Numbered from the stretch's first letter, positions 23,678-32,315 are shown. The stretch is DNA of 64,000 nt from Yanshouia hominis (GCA_014385025.1 JACRTB010000008.1:95598-159597); one strand, 5' to 3'. Made by a program: numbers and translations. Notes: generated from the letters alone by a model not told the origin.

Positions 23678-25912
23678 ATGGCGAAAAAAAAGGAAGAGAA
23701 GCAGAAGCGGCCCGCCATCGGGAACGCCTCGATTGAGAACGCGGGCGTCGTGCAGCCCCAGCCGATCACCGAAACGCTGATCAGCAACTACATGCCCTAT
23801 GCGATGAGCGTCATTGTTTCCCGCGCCATTCCCGAGATCGACGGCTTTAAGCCCTCCCACCGCAAGATTCTCTTTACCATGTATAAGATGGGTCTGCTGA
23901 CCGGGGGAAGGGTCAAGTCGGCCAACGCGGTCGGAGAGGTGATGAAGCTGCATCCCCACGGCGATCAGGCGATCTATGAGACGATGGTGCGCATGGGAAA
24001 GGGCAACGAGGCGCTGCTGCATCCCTATGTTGATTCCAAGGGAAACTTCGGCAAGGCATACTCCCGGGATATGGCCTTCGCCGCCCCCCGTTACACAGAG
24101 GTCAAGCTGACCCCGATCTGCCAGGAGCTTTTTGCCGACCTTGACCGCGACGCCGTCGATATGGCGGACAGCTATGACGGCCGGATGAAGGAGCCGACCC
24201 TTCTGCCGGTTTCCTTCCCTTCCATCCTCGTTAACTCGAACGTCGGCATCGCCGTCGGCATGGCCAGCTCGATTTGTCCGTTTAATCTGGCCGAGGTCTG
24301 CGAGACGGCGGCCGCGCTGATCCGCGACCCCGCCCACCCGGTGGAATCGACCCTCAAGGGACCGGATTTTCCGATCGGGGGACAGATCCTTTATGACCCG
24401 GTTGAGCTGCGCAAGGTCTATGAAACGGGACGCGGAGCGATCCGGGTGCGCAGCCGCTACCGCTATGACAAGGACGCCAACTGCGTTGAGATCACCGAGA
24501 TTCCGCCGACCACCACCGTCGAGGCGATCATTGACAAGGTCGTCGAGCTGGTCAAGGGCGGACGCGTGCGGGAAATTGCCGACGTGCGCGACGAGACCGA
24601 CCTGAGCGGCCTGAAGCTGACCATCGACTGCAAGCGCGGCACCGATCCCGACGCGCTGATGAAGAAGCTCTTCAGGCTCACTCCGCTGGAGGACAGCTTC
24701 TCCTGCAACTTCAACGTTCTGGTCGGACTGACGCCCAGGGTGATGGGGGTCCGGGAGATTCTCGAGGAATGGACCGCCTTCCGGCTCGAGTGTGTGCGGC
24801 GGCGGATTCATTTCGAGCTCAGGCGAAAGCAGGACAAGCTGCATCTGCTCAAGGGCCTCGAAAAGATCCTGCTTGACATCGATCAGGCGATCCGCATCGT
24901 CCGCGAGACGGAGGAGGAACGGGAGGTCGTCCCCAACCTCATGATCGGCTTCGGCATCGACGAGGCGCAGGCTGAGTTTGTCGCCGAGATCCGGCTGCGC
25001 CAGCTCAACCGGGAATATATCCTCAAGCGCACCGATGAGATTGCCGATCTTGAAAAGAGCATCGCCGAGATGCAGGAGACGCTCAAATCCCGCAGCAGGC
25101 TGCTGGGGGTGATAGTCTCCGAGCTGAAGTCGGTTGCGAAAAAATACGGCCAGCCGCGCAGAAGCGAGATCGTTTACGCCGCCGGGGAAGAGGAGGAGGA
25201 ATCGCTGGAGGAAATCCCCGACTACCCGGTCAACCTCTTCTTCACCCGCGAGGGATACTTCAAGAAGATCACACCCCAGTCCTGGAGAATGTCCAGCGAA
25301 CACAAGCTCAAGGAAGGGGACGCGGTGATCGAAACCTTTGAGACGACCAACCGCGCCCATCTGCTCTTCTTCAGCGACAGGGGACAGGTCTACAAGGCGC
25401 AGGCGAGCGATTTTGAGGATACCAAGGCGAGCGTGCTAGGCGACTATATCCCGGCGAAGCTCGGCTTCGACGAGGGAGAGAGCGCGGTTTATCTCGCGGT
25501 GACCGCCGATTATGGCGGATACGTTGTCTTCGGCTTTGAAAACGGCAAGGTTGCAAAGGTGGACCTCGCCTCCTATCAAACCAAGACCCGCCGCCGAAAA
25601 CTGACGGGGGCCTACAGCACCAAATCTCCGCTTGCGGGTATCTGGGCCGCGCCCGGGGACGGCATTCTCCTGCTTACCGCTTCCAACGGACGGATGCTGC
25701 TGCTCGACACCGCCCGCGTTTCGGCAAAAACGGTGCGCGACACCATCGGGGTGCAGGTGATGAACGTCAAGGGCAAGCACACGCTGGTCTCGCTGGTTCC
25801 TTATCAGGAGGGCAGGCTGCAAAATCCGCACCGCTACACCCCGCGCACGATTCCTTCGGCGGGCTATCAGCCGCAGCAGGAGGATATTATGGAGCAGACC
25901 ACACTCGACTGA
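23678..25912 (+). CDS. parC: type IIA topoisomerase DNA-cleaving subunit (ParC/GyrA-like)
   Basis: The 744 residues carry the winged-helix cleavage domain with catalytic Tyr in AAPRYTEVKL, GKNFGKAYS-type and HPHGDQAIYETMVRM segments, a coiled-coil arm (about 390-470) and a C-terminal beta-pinwheel. No GyrA-box (QRRGGKG) is seen; the equivalent area reads TKTRRRKLTGAY, favouring decatenation over supercoiling. At the quinolone-contact positions normally Ser and Asp/Glu, the sequence has Gln (GDQ) and Glu. It follows parE by 17 bases. Confidence 0.85.
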   Translation: MAKKKEEKQKRPAIGNASIENAGVVQPQPITETLISNYMPYAMSVIVSRAIPEIDGFKPSHRKILFTMYKMGLLTGGRVKSANAVGEVMKLHPHGDQAIYETMVRMGKGNEALLHPYVDSKGNFGKAYSRDMAFAAPRYTEVKLTPICQELFADLDRDAVDMADSYDGRMKEPTLLPVSFPSILVNSNVGIAVGMASSICPFNLAEVCETAAALIRDPAHPVESTLKGPDFPIGGQILYDPVELRKVYETGRGAIRVRSRYRYDKDANCVEITEIPPTTTVEAIIDKVVELVKGGRVREIADVRDETDLSGLKLTIDCKRGTDPDALMKKLFRLTPLEDSFSCNFNVLVGLTPRVMGVREILEEWTAFRLECVRRRIHFELRRKQDKLHLLKGLEKILLDIDQAIRIVRETEEEREVVPNLMIGFGIDEAQAEFVAEIRLRQLNREYILKRTDEIADLEKSIAEMQETLKSRSRLLGVIVSELKSVAKKYGQPRRSEIVYAAGEEEEESLEEIPDYPVNLFFTREGYFKKITPQSWRMSSEHKLKEGDAVIETFETTNRAHLLFFSDRGQVYKAQASDFEDTKASVLGDYIPAKLGFDEGESAVYLAVTADYGGYVVFGFENGKVAKVDLASYQTKTRRRKLTGAYSTKSPLAGIWAAPGDGILLLTASNGRMLLLDTARVSAKTVRDTIGVQVMNVKGKHTLVSLVPYQEGRLQNPHRYTPRTIPSAGYQPQQEDIMEQTTLD

Positions 25913-25926
25913 AGGGAGCATGTCCT

Positions 25927-26415
25927 ATGACCCAACGGGAACTGGTTCTTTCCCGACTCGATGAGCTGGGAATTTCCTGCGAGCTGACCGAGCACCCGGC
26001 GGTATTCACCATTGAGGAGATACAAAAGCTGGGGATCGGTCAAAAGGGAGAGATCTGCAAAAATCTCTTTCTGCGCGACGCCAAGGGAAAACGTCATTTT
26101 CTGGTGACCCTTCCCGGCGGCCGTCAGGCCGATCTCGCCGCCCTGCAGCAGCAGCTCGGCTGTTCCCGCCTGAGCTTTGCGTCGGCGGGAAGGCTCGAAC
26201 AGTATCTGGGGCTGCATCAGGGGGAGGTGACCCCGCTCGGCGTTCTCAACGACCGCGGGGCGGCTGTCGAAGTTGTTTTGGCACGTTCGCTGGAACAATA
26301 CCCGCTGCTGGGCGTGCACCCCAACGACAACACCGCGACGGTCTGGATGACCTTTGCGGAGATCCGCCGGGTGGTGGAGGCCAACGGCAACCGGATCACG
26401 CTGGTGGATCTTTAG
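25927..26415 (+). CDS. YbaK/ProX-type aminoacyl-tRNA deacylase
   Basis: These stand-alone editing domains hydrolyse mischarged tRNAs, for example Ala-tRNA(Pro). The 162 residues match the fold: LDELGISCELTEHPAVFTIEE, the conserved Lys in GEICKNLFLRDAKGKRHFLV, SFASAGRLEQYLGL and GVHPNDNTATVWM, which is characteristic of the PrdX/ProX branch. It begins 14 bases after parC, so it may be co-transcribed. Confidence 0.88.
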   Translation: MTQRELVLSRLDELGISCELTEHPAVFTIEEIQKLGIGQKGEICKNLFLRDAKGKRHFLVTLPGGRQADLAALQQQLGCSRLSFASAGRLEQYLGLHQGEVTPLGVLNDRGAAVEVVLARSLEQYPLLGVHPNDNTATVWMTFAEIRRVVEANGNRITLVDL

Positions 26416-26423
26416 AAACGGAC

Positions 26424-26447
26424 GGGCCGCCCCTTTTGGGGCGGCCC
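26424..26447. other. 10-bp GC hairpin between the deacylase and zincin genes
   Basis: GGGCCGCCCC, TTTT loop, GGGGCGGCCC, with no U-run. It is a likely weak terminator or mRNA processing boundary. Confidence 0.6.
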
Positions 26448-26469
26448 ACTTGGACAGGAGGATTTTGCG

Positions 26470-26865
26470 ATGGTTTCAATCGAAGAGATGGAGCGGATGC
26501 TTTCCGCGCTGCTCGACGAGCTGCCCGCGCCGCTGTTCGAAGGACTTAACGGAGGGGTCAGCCTGCTGGAGGAGGAGCGCCCGGACCCCGAGATTTCGGA
26601 GGTCTACGTGCTCGGGGAATATGTTCAGGATCTTCTCGGCAACAGTATTGTGCTCTATTACGGCTCCTTTGCACAGGTGTTCGGAGACGTCGCCCGTTCC
26701 GCGATGGAGAAGGAGCTTCGCAAGACGCTGCGCCACGAGTTCAGACACCATATTGAGGCGATGGCGGGCGCCTGCAACCTTGACGTTGAGGACGCGCGGC
26801 GGATGGAAGAATACCGGCGTGAGGATGCGGCGTGCCGAGGAGGAAAGCCGAAGGCAAAAAAATGA
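26470..26865 (+). CDS. zincin-like metallopeptidase family protein
   Basis: A 131-residue cytosolic protein of the small zincin (PF06262-type) family. It contains VYVLGEYVQDLLGNSIVLYYGSF-type beta strands and the zinc motif HEFRHHIE (HExxH) preceded by ELRKTLR. No physiological substrate is established for the family. Start ATG 26470 follows GGAGG. The C terminus is a charged tail. Confidence 0.85.
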   Translation: MVSIEEMERMLSALLDELPAPLFEGLNGGVSLLEEERPDPEISEVYVLGEYVQDLLGNSIVLYYGSFAQVFGDVARSAMEKELRKTLRHEFRHHIEAMAGACNLDVEDARRMEEYRREDAACRGGKPKAKK

Positions 26866-26887
26866 AGCCGTCACAGTCCGGTCGATG

Positions 26888-26920
26888 ACCGTGCCGTAAC
26901 AGCCTCATCTTCGGCACGGT
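26888..26920. terminator. hairpin downstream of the zincin gene
   Basis: ACCGTGCCG and CGGCACGGT enclose a 15-base loop 22 bases after the stop. There is no T-run, so this is a weak terminator candidate. Confidence 0.45.
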
Positions 26921-27086
26921 CCCGCAGCGCCGGGGCAAACGCTTTCCCACGCTTTGAGATGGCCGTTTGTTAGTATGGCGGATTCCCGCCCGGTTATGCG
27001 CTCCCTTTTCCCTCGTTTGTGTATTTCGGGGCTTTTCCGAAATAGAAGGAGCAGCCCCATTCCTCTGATTCTACAGGCTGAAGCCG

Positions 27087-27410
27087 TCAATCGATTGTCC
27101 TTTGCGGGGCTGACACCCCCTCGTTTGCGCCCGGATGTTTTCCGCAATGAGAACATTTGTTGGAAAATATGGAATGCGGCAAGAGAATGTCGCGATTCCT
27201 CCGAGCGGCAATCAAAATTCGTAAAAACAGCTCAATAACACAGTTGACCCGTTCCTTATCGCCGGACGGGAGATAGCCCCGGCGCTGTTCCCGGCGGCGG
27301 ACGATTCCGTTAATGTCGGCCATGCAGTAATATTTGCCGAGGAAAAAACTGTGCCCACCGTTTCTGATTCTTTTTTTGACCGCTTCGGAAGTGCTCTTTC
27401 CTATGCTTAT
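27087..27410 (-). pseudogene. decayed mobile-element reading frame
   Basis: On the minus strand an open frame continues upstream of the ATG at 27323 to about 27410, reading GKSTSEAVKKRIRNGGHSFF and then LGKYYCMADINGIVRRREQ. An AAAAGGAGC site lies at the right distance before an ATA where an ATG would be expected. I do not recognise the family. The missing start and its setting between other fragments suggest a decayed island gene. Confidence 0.35.
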
Positions 27411-27426
27411 ACAAGCTCCTTTTCGC

Positions 27427-27455
27427 TTTACTTTATGTGGTTGTTATGCTATACT
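27427..27455 (+). promoter_or_regulatory. promoter of the stand-alone RNA candidate
   Basis: TTTACT, 17 bases, TATACT. The expected start falls at about 27461, exactly at the first stem of the RNA candidate. Confidence 0.6.
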
Positions 27456-27460
27456 CTAAG

Positions 27461-27605
27461 CACATAAGCGGGGCGGGGCTAACCGCCCCGGCTATGTGTG
27501 TTGACCGGGCGGCCACAGGCGGCGGCAAACTCACCGCCCGCGGCGCTGGTCTTTTGGGTTTACATCGGCGGCGATGCCTCGCAAAGCAACCGCCGATGTA
27601 TTTTT
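27461..27605 (+). ncRNA. candidate structured small RNA with its own promoter and terminator
   Basis: Three stems follow in order: CACATA (27461) with TATGTG enclosing GGGCGG/CCGCCC, to 27498; CGGGCGG with CCGCCCG at about 27506-27541; and TACATCGGCGG with CCGCCGATGTA at about 27561-27600 followed by TTTTT. A promoter with 17-base spacing ends at 27455. No open frame of note lies inside. It sits between two decayed minus-strand frames, so it may belong to a mobile element, perhaps as an antisense or copy-control RNA, or may be the leader of a lost plus-strand gene. I do not match it to a known RNA class. Confidence 0.55.
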
Positions 27606-27750
27606 AACCCTTCGATGGTTCGCCAGTACCGGAAATGTACTTGACGCACTCTGGCACCTGCTCGGCTGTAAAGCCTTGCGGCCTCAGCCAATCGGCGAGG
27701 CGGTCAACCTTCGGCGCTGTCCTTTTGACAAGCGCCGATCGTGAAAAGAG
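27604..27750 (-). pseudogene. C-terminal remnant of an unrecognised protein
   Basis: A 49-codon minus-strand frame without a start codon reads SRSALVKRTAPKVDRLADWL then RPQGFTAEQVPECVKYISG and ends at TAA 27606-27604. Composition and phase look like real coding sequence, probably an island gene whose 5' part is lost. The rest of 27751-27925 shows nothing I can support. Confidence 0.3.
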
Positions 27751-27925
27751 TGTTCCTCAATTTTTGCGCTTTTTAACCGGCATCTCCGCGTCTCCGCAAA
27801 ACTGAATTTATCACACCTTGATATGGATGCGCGTTTTACCATGCGGGCAAATGCTTTTGAATGGTAAACCGCCGGGGATTTTAAGCGTGTGCAAACAGCG
27901 TAAAAGAGGCGTTATGCGGAATGCC

Positions 27926-27954
27926 TTGACAGCCCGGGCGATTTTCGGTAAAAT
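27926..27954 (+). promoter_or_regulatory. promoter of the fmdE-ABC transporter operon
   Basis: TTGACA, 17 bases, TAAAAT, giving a start near 27961 and a leader of about 145 bases. Confidence 0.8.
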
Positions 27955-27960
27955 AAATCA

Positions 27961-28094
27961 GACTTGCCGCTGAAGCGGCAGATGCGCTCCGGAGAATCGG
28001 GGCCTGAAATGCTGTTTTGATCAAATGATGACTGGAAAAGCAATCCTGAAGGACTGCCGGCTTTGCCGTGCCGTCCAATGGGATTGCTTTTTTT
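27961..28094 (+). promoter_or_regulatory. attenuator leader ahead of fmdE (possible riboswitch)
   Basis: The leader has a TGCCGCT/AGCGGCA hairpin at its 5' end, a GC-rich middle and a large terminator (28036-28094) in which AAAAGCAATCC pairs with GGATTGCTTTT and an inner GGAC/GTCC stem is nested, followed by T7. TGCTGTTTT (28010-28018) can pair with AAAAGCA (28036-28042) and so disrupt the terminator. The fmdE ribosome site begins two bases after the T-run. It matches no riboswitch consensus I know. Confidence 0.6.
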
Positions 28095-28106
28095 ACGGAG
28101 GAATGA

Positions 28107-28646
28107 ATGATGATTTTGAATTTGGAAGAGCAGAAGCTCTGGGAACGCTGCGCCGGTTTTCACGGCCATACCTGCGGCGGTCTGGCAATCGGTTTTCAGG
28201 CGGCGCGGCGCGCCGCCGCGCTGCTCGGGCTGACCTTTTCAAAGGATGAGGAGGTGGTCTGCGTCGCGGAGAACGACGCCTGCGGCATCGACGCGATTCA
28301 GACGGTGCTGGGCTGCAGCGCGGGCAAGGGAAACCTGCTGTTCCGGATGCGCGGCAAGCAGGCTTTTTCCTTCTTCAACCGAAAAACGGGGCAAAGCGTC
28401 CGGCTGGTGCTGCGCCCGGTGCCCGAGATGCCGCGCGGAGAGCGCCGCGACTGGATGCTCAGTCAGGATCCGGCCACCCTCTTCGATGAGAAGCCGGTCG
28501 ATTTCGAGCTTCCCGAGCCCGCAAGGCTTTTCGAGTCCCATCCTTGTGAAGTGTGCGGAGAGATGACTGCCGAGCCGTATCTGCGTCTGGAGCAGGGCAG
28601 ACGGCTCTGTCTCTCCTGCGCCCACCTCTACAGCCGTTTTTTCTGA
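28107..28646 (+). CDS. FmdE-like protein with C-terminal zinc ribbon
   Basis: The family is named for a gene beside molybdenum formylmethanofuran dehydrogenase but is widespread in anaerobes without that enzyme. The 179 residues show the FmdE pattern FHGHTCGGLAIGFQAARRA, NDACGIDAIQTVLGCSAGKGNL and a C-terminal zinc ribbon with CEVC and CLSC pairs. These Cys/His residues suggest metal binding. It is the first gene before a family-5 ABC uptake system, so a metal or metal-complex import role is plausible (inference). ATG 28107 or 28110 follows ACGGAGGA. Confidence 0.85.
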   Translation: MMILNLEEQKLWERCAGFHGHTCGGLAIGFQAARRAAALLGLTFSKDEEVVCVAENDACGIDAIQTVLGCSAGKGNLLFRMRGKQAFSFFNRKTGQSVRLVLRPVPEMPRGERRDWMLSQDPATLFDEKPVDFELPEPARLFESHPCEVCGEMTAEPYLRLEQGRRLCLSCAHLYSRFF

Positions 28647-28680
28647 AAACGGCGTTTTACAGAAAGGAAGAACCACTGAA

Positions 28681-30270
28681 ATGAAACGATATCTGGCATG
28701 GGGCCTTGCGCTCCTGATCGCCGCCTCCGGCTGCGCGGCGCCCGCATCCCCCGAGGTTTCCGATACCTCGGAAGCCTCCCCCTCCGGCACACAGGCGGAA
28801 AACGGGCGTGTTCCCGTGCTGCGGCTGGCCGGCGGAACCGACTGGGGCGCGCCCGGCGTTTATCTGCACGCCTCACGCGGACCCGGCAACGCCAAGAAGG
28901 ACCTGATTTTTGCCTCCCTGCTGGAGGCGGACGAGAAGGGGGTCATCGGCTGGATGGCCGAATCCTGGGAAGCGGACGGAAACAACTATACCTTCACCCT
29001 GCACTCCGACGCAAAGTTCCACGACGGGGAACCGCTGACCGCCGAAGACGTGGCCTTTACCATCGACTATTACCGGCAGTTTCCGCCGGTGAACAATCCG
29101 CTCGGTGCGGGAGAGGGCTTTTTGATCTCAGGATATGAGGTGATCGACCCGCAGCGGATTAAAATCAGCGTCAACAACTCCGACGCCGTCACCCTGACCG
29201 CGCTGGGCGGTTTCGAAATCCTGCCCAAGCACATCTGGGAGCGGGTGGAGGACCCGATGACCTACAGCGAACCGGACGCCTTCATCGGCAGCGGGGCGTA
29301 CTGCTTTTCCTCCTATGACGGAGCGACCGGAAGCTATGAGTTCACCGCCTTTGACGGCTTCTGCGCCGGGGAACCCGCCGCCGACCGGATTCAGTTTGTG
29401 CCGGTGAGCGATGAGCTGCTGGCCTTTGAGAACGGGGAAATCGATATCGCCGGGCTGCCCGCCGATCTTTTTGACCGTTACGCCTCCGATCCGGCGATTG
29501 GAATGCTCGAAAAGGCGAACGACATGGGCTATAAGCTGCTGATCAACTTTGAAAAGCATCCCGAATTTCTCGAGCTGGCAATGCGCGGGGGGCTTTATCA
29601 GGCGCTCGACCGTCAGGCGGTGGTGGACAAGGTGTTCCGCGGGATGGGCGCCGTCGGCAGCGCCGGATATGCCCCTCCCGGAAGCATCTACTACAATGAA
29701 AACTGCGTCCGGTACCCCTACGAGCCGGAAAAGGCCGCCGCCCTCTTTGCGGGGAAGGGGATCAGCGTCGCCATGATCGCCGCCAATTCGGGCAATGACG
29801 TCAAGATTGCTGAGCTTGTGAAAAACGACCTGACCGCCGCCGGAATAGAAGTTGAAGTCGCCGCCTATGATTCAGCGGTGCGTGATGAGATGGTCAACGC
29901 CGGTGATTATGAGTTTGCGCTGGTCGGCAACGGAGGATGGGGCGGAAAAGCTCCCGCCTACCTGCGCACCATCTTCTCGGATCTTTCAAAGAATCGGGGC
30001 GGGAATCCTCACTCGATGGGACCCATCGGCTACAGCAGCGAGCGGATCACCGAGCTGGCCGAGGCCCAGCAGCTCGAGACCGATTTTAACCGGCGGGTGG
30101 AGATTTTTCAGGAGCTTCAGCTCGAAATCAGCCGCGAAATTCCGCTGGTGGTGATCGCCACCCAGTCGAGCTATTCGATTTACCGCAAGGATTATTACGA
30201 CGGCTGGATGAAAACCTACGACTACCAGCAGGCCGAGCAGAACCGTCTCTCGTACCTGAAACGCAGCTGA
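28681..30270 (+). CDS. ABC transporter substrate-binding lipoprotein, family 5
   Basis: A secreted lipoprotein of the peptide/nickel group: signal peptide with lipobox LLIAASGCAAP, a Ser/Glu-rich linker, then SBP_bac_5 features (LESWEADGNNYTFTLHSDAKF-type region, FHDGEPLTAEDVAFTIDYY). The 529 residues are typical. Family members bind oligopeptides, nickel, haem or metal complexes; the FmdE neighbour hints at a metal-related ligand. The last 12 codons are duplicated in the following spacer as part of a tandem repeat. Confidence 0.9.
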   Translation: MKRYLAWGLALLIAASGCAAPASPEVSDTSEASPSGTQAENGRVPVLRLAGGTDWGAPGVYLHASRGPGNAKKDLIFASLLEADEKGVIGWMAESWEADGNNYTFTLHSDAKFHDGEPLTAEDVAFTIDYYRQFPPVNNPLGAGEGFLISGYEVIDPQRIKISVNNSDAVTLTALGGFEILPKHIWERVEDPMTYSEPDAFIGSGAYCFSSYDGATGSYEFTAFDGFCAGEPAADRIQFVPVSDELLAFENGEIDIAGLPADLFDRYASDPAIGMLEKANDMGYKLLINFEKHPEFLELAMRGGLYQALDRQAVVDKVFRGMGAVGSAGYAPPGSIYYNENCVRYPYEPEKAAALFAGKGISVAMIAANSGNDVKIAELVKNDLTAAGIEVEVAAYDSAVRDEMVNAGDYEFALVGNGGWGGKAPAYLRTIFSDLSKNRGGNPHSMGPIGYSSERITELAEAQQLETDFNRRVEIFQELQLEISREIPLVVIATQSSYSIYRKDYYDGWMKTYDYQQAEQNRLSYLKRS

Positions 30271-30485
30271 GGCGGGCGGCCGTTTTACGCTGTGGAGATT
30301 CCGTGGCCGGGTGACAGCCTGCGGTTACCGGCGGGCCGAGCAGAACCATCTCTCGTACCTGAAACGCAGCTGAGGCGGACTGCCGTTTTACGTCGTGGAG
30401 ATTTTGCTGCGGCCGGGTGACAGCCTGCGGTTACCGGCGGGCCGGTCAGAACCGTCCCTCTTCCCTGAAACGGGGCTGAGTCGGG
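30232..30485. repeat. tandem repeat of about 103-106 bp spanning the SBP 3' end
   Basis: Units begin at 30232, 30335 and 30441 with GCCGAGCAGAACC or GCCGGTCAGAACC, each continuing CTCGTACCTGAAACG-CAGCTGA and ending GTGACAGCCTGCGGTTACCGG. The third is partial and more diverged. Unit 1 includes the true SBP stop codon; units 2 and 3 repeat the C-terminal coding end in the untranslated spacer. Each full unit folds a GCCGG/CCGGC hairpin, which may set the ratio of binding protein to permease mRNA. Confidence 0.85.
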
Positions 30486-30519
30486 CTGTCAGTTCTTTGT
30501 GAAAGGAGGAAATCGGACG

Positions 30520-31482
30520 ATGCGGAAAAGGTGGCTTTGGCTGATTTGCTCCTTTCTGGCGATCTATCTGGTCAACTTTCTGATCCCCCGCCTGATGCCG
30601 GGCGATCCGTTTCGCTACACCTCGTCGGTTTCGGGCGACGATCTTGACGCGGGCTACTCCGCCGAACAGGTGGAGCAGCTCCGCGCCTATTACCGGCTCG
30701 ACGAGCCGCTGGCCGGTCAGCTTCTCGACTCGACGGCCCGGGCGCTGCGCGGAGACCTGGGGGACAGCATTTATTACAAAAAGCCGGTGGCGGAGGTGCT
30801 CGCCGAACGTCTGCCATGGAGTCTCGGCCTGATGGCGGCATCGCTCGCCGTCTCCCTGACGGCCGGAACCGTTTTTGCCCTTTGGGCGGCAAGGCGCCGG
30901 AACGCCGACCGGGTGCTCTATCCTGTCTGCTCGGTGCTCGCCGAGGTCCCCGCGTTTCTGCTGGGGGTGCTGCTGCTCTTTCTCGTCGCGGCGCGGGTGA
31001 GGTGGATTCCTCTTTCGGGGGGCGTGACGCCCTTCGCGCGCCACGCGGACTTTGGGGAGCGGCTTTCCGATCTCCTGATCCACGCGCTGATGCCGCTTTG
31101 CACGATGGTGCTGGCACAGCTTCCCCAGTTTTTCTTTACCGCGCGGGCCTGCTTCCTTTCCGAGCTGGAAAAGCCCTACCTCCTCGCCGCCCGGGCAAAG
31201 GGATTGCGGGAGGGGAGAATCCGCTTTCACTATCTGCTGAAGAACAGTGCGGCGGCGCTGGTGGCGCGGATTTTCCTCAGTGTTTCGACTGCGGTGGGGG
31301 CGACGCTGCTGGTTGAGAACGTCTTTGCCTATCCCGGTATCGGGCGGGTGCTGCGGGAAGCGGTCGCATACCGGGATTTTCCGATGATTCAGGGAGTTTT
31401 CCTGATTTCGTCGCTGCTGGTGCTCGTTTGTCTCTTCTTGGCGGACCGGATCAACGGGGATTCGGCGGGAGGTGAGGGATGA
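30520..31482 (+). CDS. ABC transporter permease (DppB/NikB type)
   Basis: One of two membrane subunits of the uptake system. The 320 residues have an N-terminal transmembrane segment followed by RLMPGDPF, a periplasmic-side loop with YYRLDEPLAGQLLDS, and the cytoplasmic EAA-type loop LLAARAKGLREGRIRFHYLLKN. ATG 30520 follows AAAGGAGG; the GTG at 30499 has no site. The stop overlaps the next start. Confidence 0.9.
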   Translation: MRKRWLWLICSFLAIYLVNFLIPRLMPGDPFRYTSSVSGDDLDAGYSAEQVEQLRAYYRLDEPLAGQLLDSTARALRGDLGDSIYYKKPVAEVLAERLPWSLGLMAASLAVSLTAGTVFALWAARRRNADRVLYPVCSVLAEVPAFLLGVLLLFLVAARVRWIPLSGGVTPFARHADFGERLSDLLIHALMPLCTMVLAQLPQFFFTARACFLSELEKPYLLAARAKGLREGRIRFHYLLKNSAAALVARIFLSVSTAVGATLLVENVFAYPGIGRVLREAVAYRDFPMIQGVFLISSLLVLVCLFLADRINGDSAGGEG

Positions 31483-32315
31483 TGAAACGCTTTTCTCCGC
31501 GGGCCAAAACACTTCTGCTCGCCTTTTTGCTGCTTGCGCTTTTCTTTTTGTACGGCGGACTTTTCTATCCCCATCCGGCCGGCCTTCCCTCGGGCGGGTC
31601 GCTCGAAGCGCCGTCCTTTGCGCACTGGCTCGGCACCGATGACCTCGGCGTGGATCTCTATGCCCAGCTTTCGGCGGGCTTCTTTTCGAGCATGGCGGTG
31701 GGGCTTGCGGCGGCGGCCTTTGCCTTTCTGCTCGGCGGTCTGGCGGGGGTGCTGGCGGGCCTGAGCAGCGGCGCCGCGGATGCGCTTTTCTCCTTTCTGA
31801 TTCAGCTTTTTCTGTCGCTGCCGCAGCTTCCGGTGATGGTGGTGATCGGCGCGTTTTTCGGGCAGAGCGCATGGAACATCATCCTGATCGTCTCGCTCTT
31901 TTCCTGGGCGCCGATCGCCAAGGTCCTGCGGGCCCGGGTGAGGCAGATCCGGGGACGCCCCTATCTGCGGCTGGCCGAAAGCTACGGGGGCCGGGCGGGA
32001 TACCTTGTTTCGGCCCACATGCTCGGGGAGCTGCTGCCGCTTTTATCGGTCAGCGCCCTTTCGGTGGTGGGCAAGGCGATCGTGCAGGAAGCCTCGCTGG
32101 CCTATCTGGGCCTTTCGGACCCGCTTTCCCGTTCCTGGGGGCTTTTGATCCAGAAGTGCGTCTCCTTTCCCGGCATCTACTTTACCCCTTATTGGAAGTG
32201 GTGGCTCCTGCCGCCGGTCTTTGCGCTGGTGCTGACGGTGCTTTGCCTGCGGCTCTTTTCCCGCGAGCTTGAAACAATTTGGAGAAGGGAGGAATCCGAT
32301 GCAGCCGGTGCTTGA
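31479..32315 (+). CDS. ABC transporter permease (DppC/NikC type)
   Basis: The second membrane subunit, 278 residues with about six hydrophobic segments. It has the family's LGTDDLGVDLYAQL near the N terminus and the EAA loop YLRLAESYGGRAGYLVSAHML. It overlaps the upstream permease by 4 bases (ATG 31479; ATG 31482 also possible) and the ATPase by 17 bases. Confidence 0.9.
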   Translation: MMKRFSPRAKTLLLAFLLLALFFLYGGLFYPHPAGLPSGGSLEAPSFAHWLGTDDLGVDLYAQLSAGFFSSMAVGLAAAAFAFLLGGLAGVLAGLSSGAADALFSFLIQLFLSLPQLPVMVVIGAFFGQSAWNIILIVSLFSWAPIAKVLRARVRQIRGRPYLRLAESYGGRAGYLVSAHMLGELLPLLSVSALSVVGKAIVQEASLAYLGLSDPLSRSWGLLIQKCVSFPGIYFTPYWKWWLLPPVFALVLTVLCLRLFSRELETIWRREESDAAGA

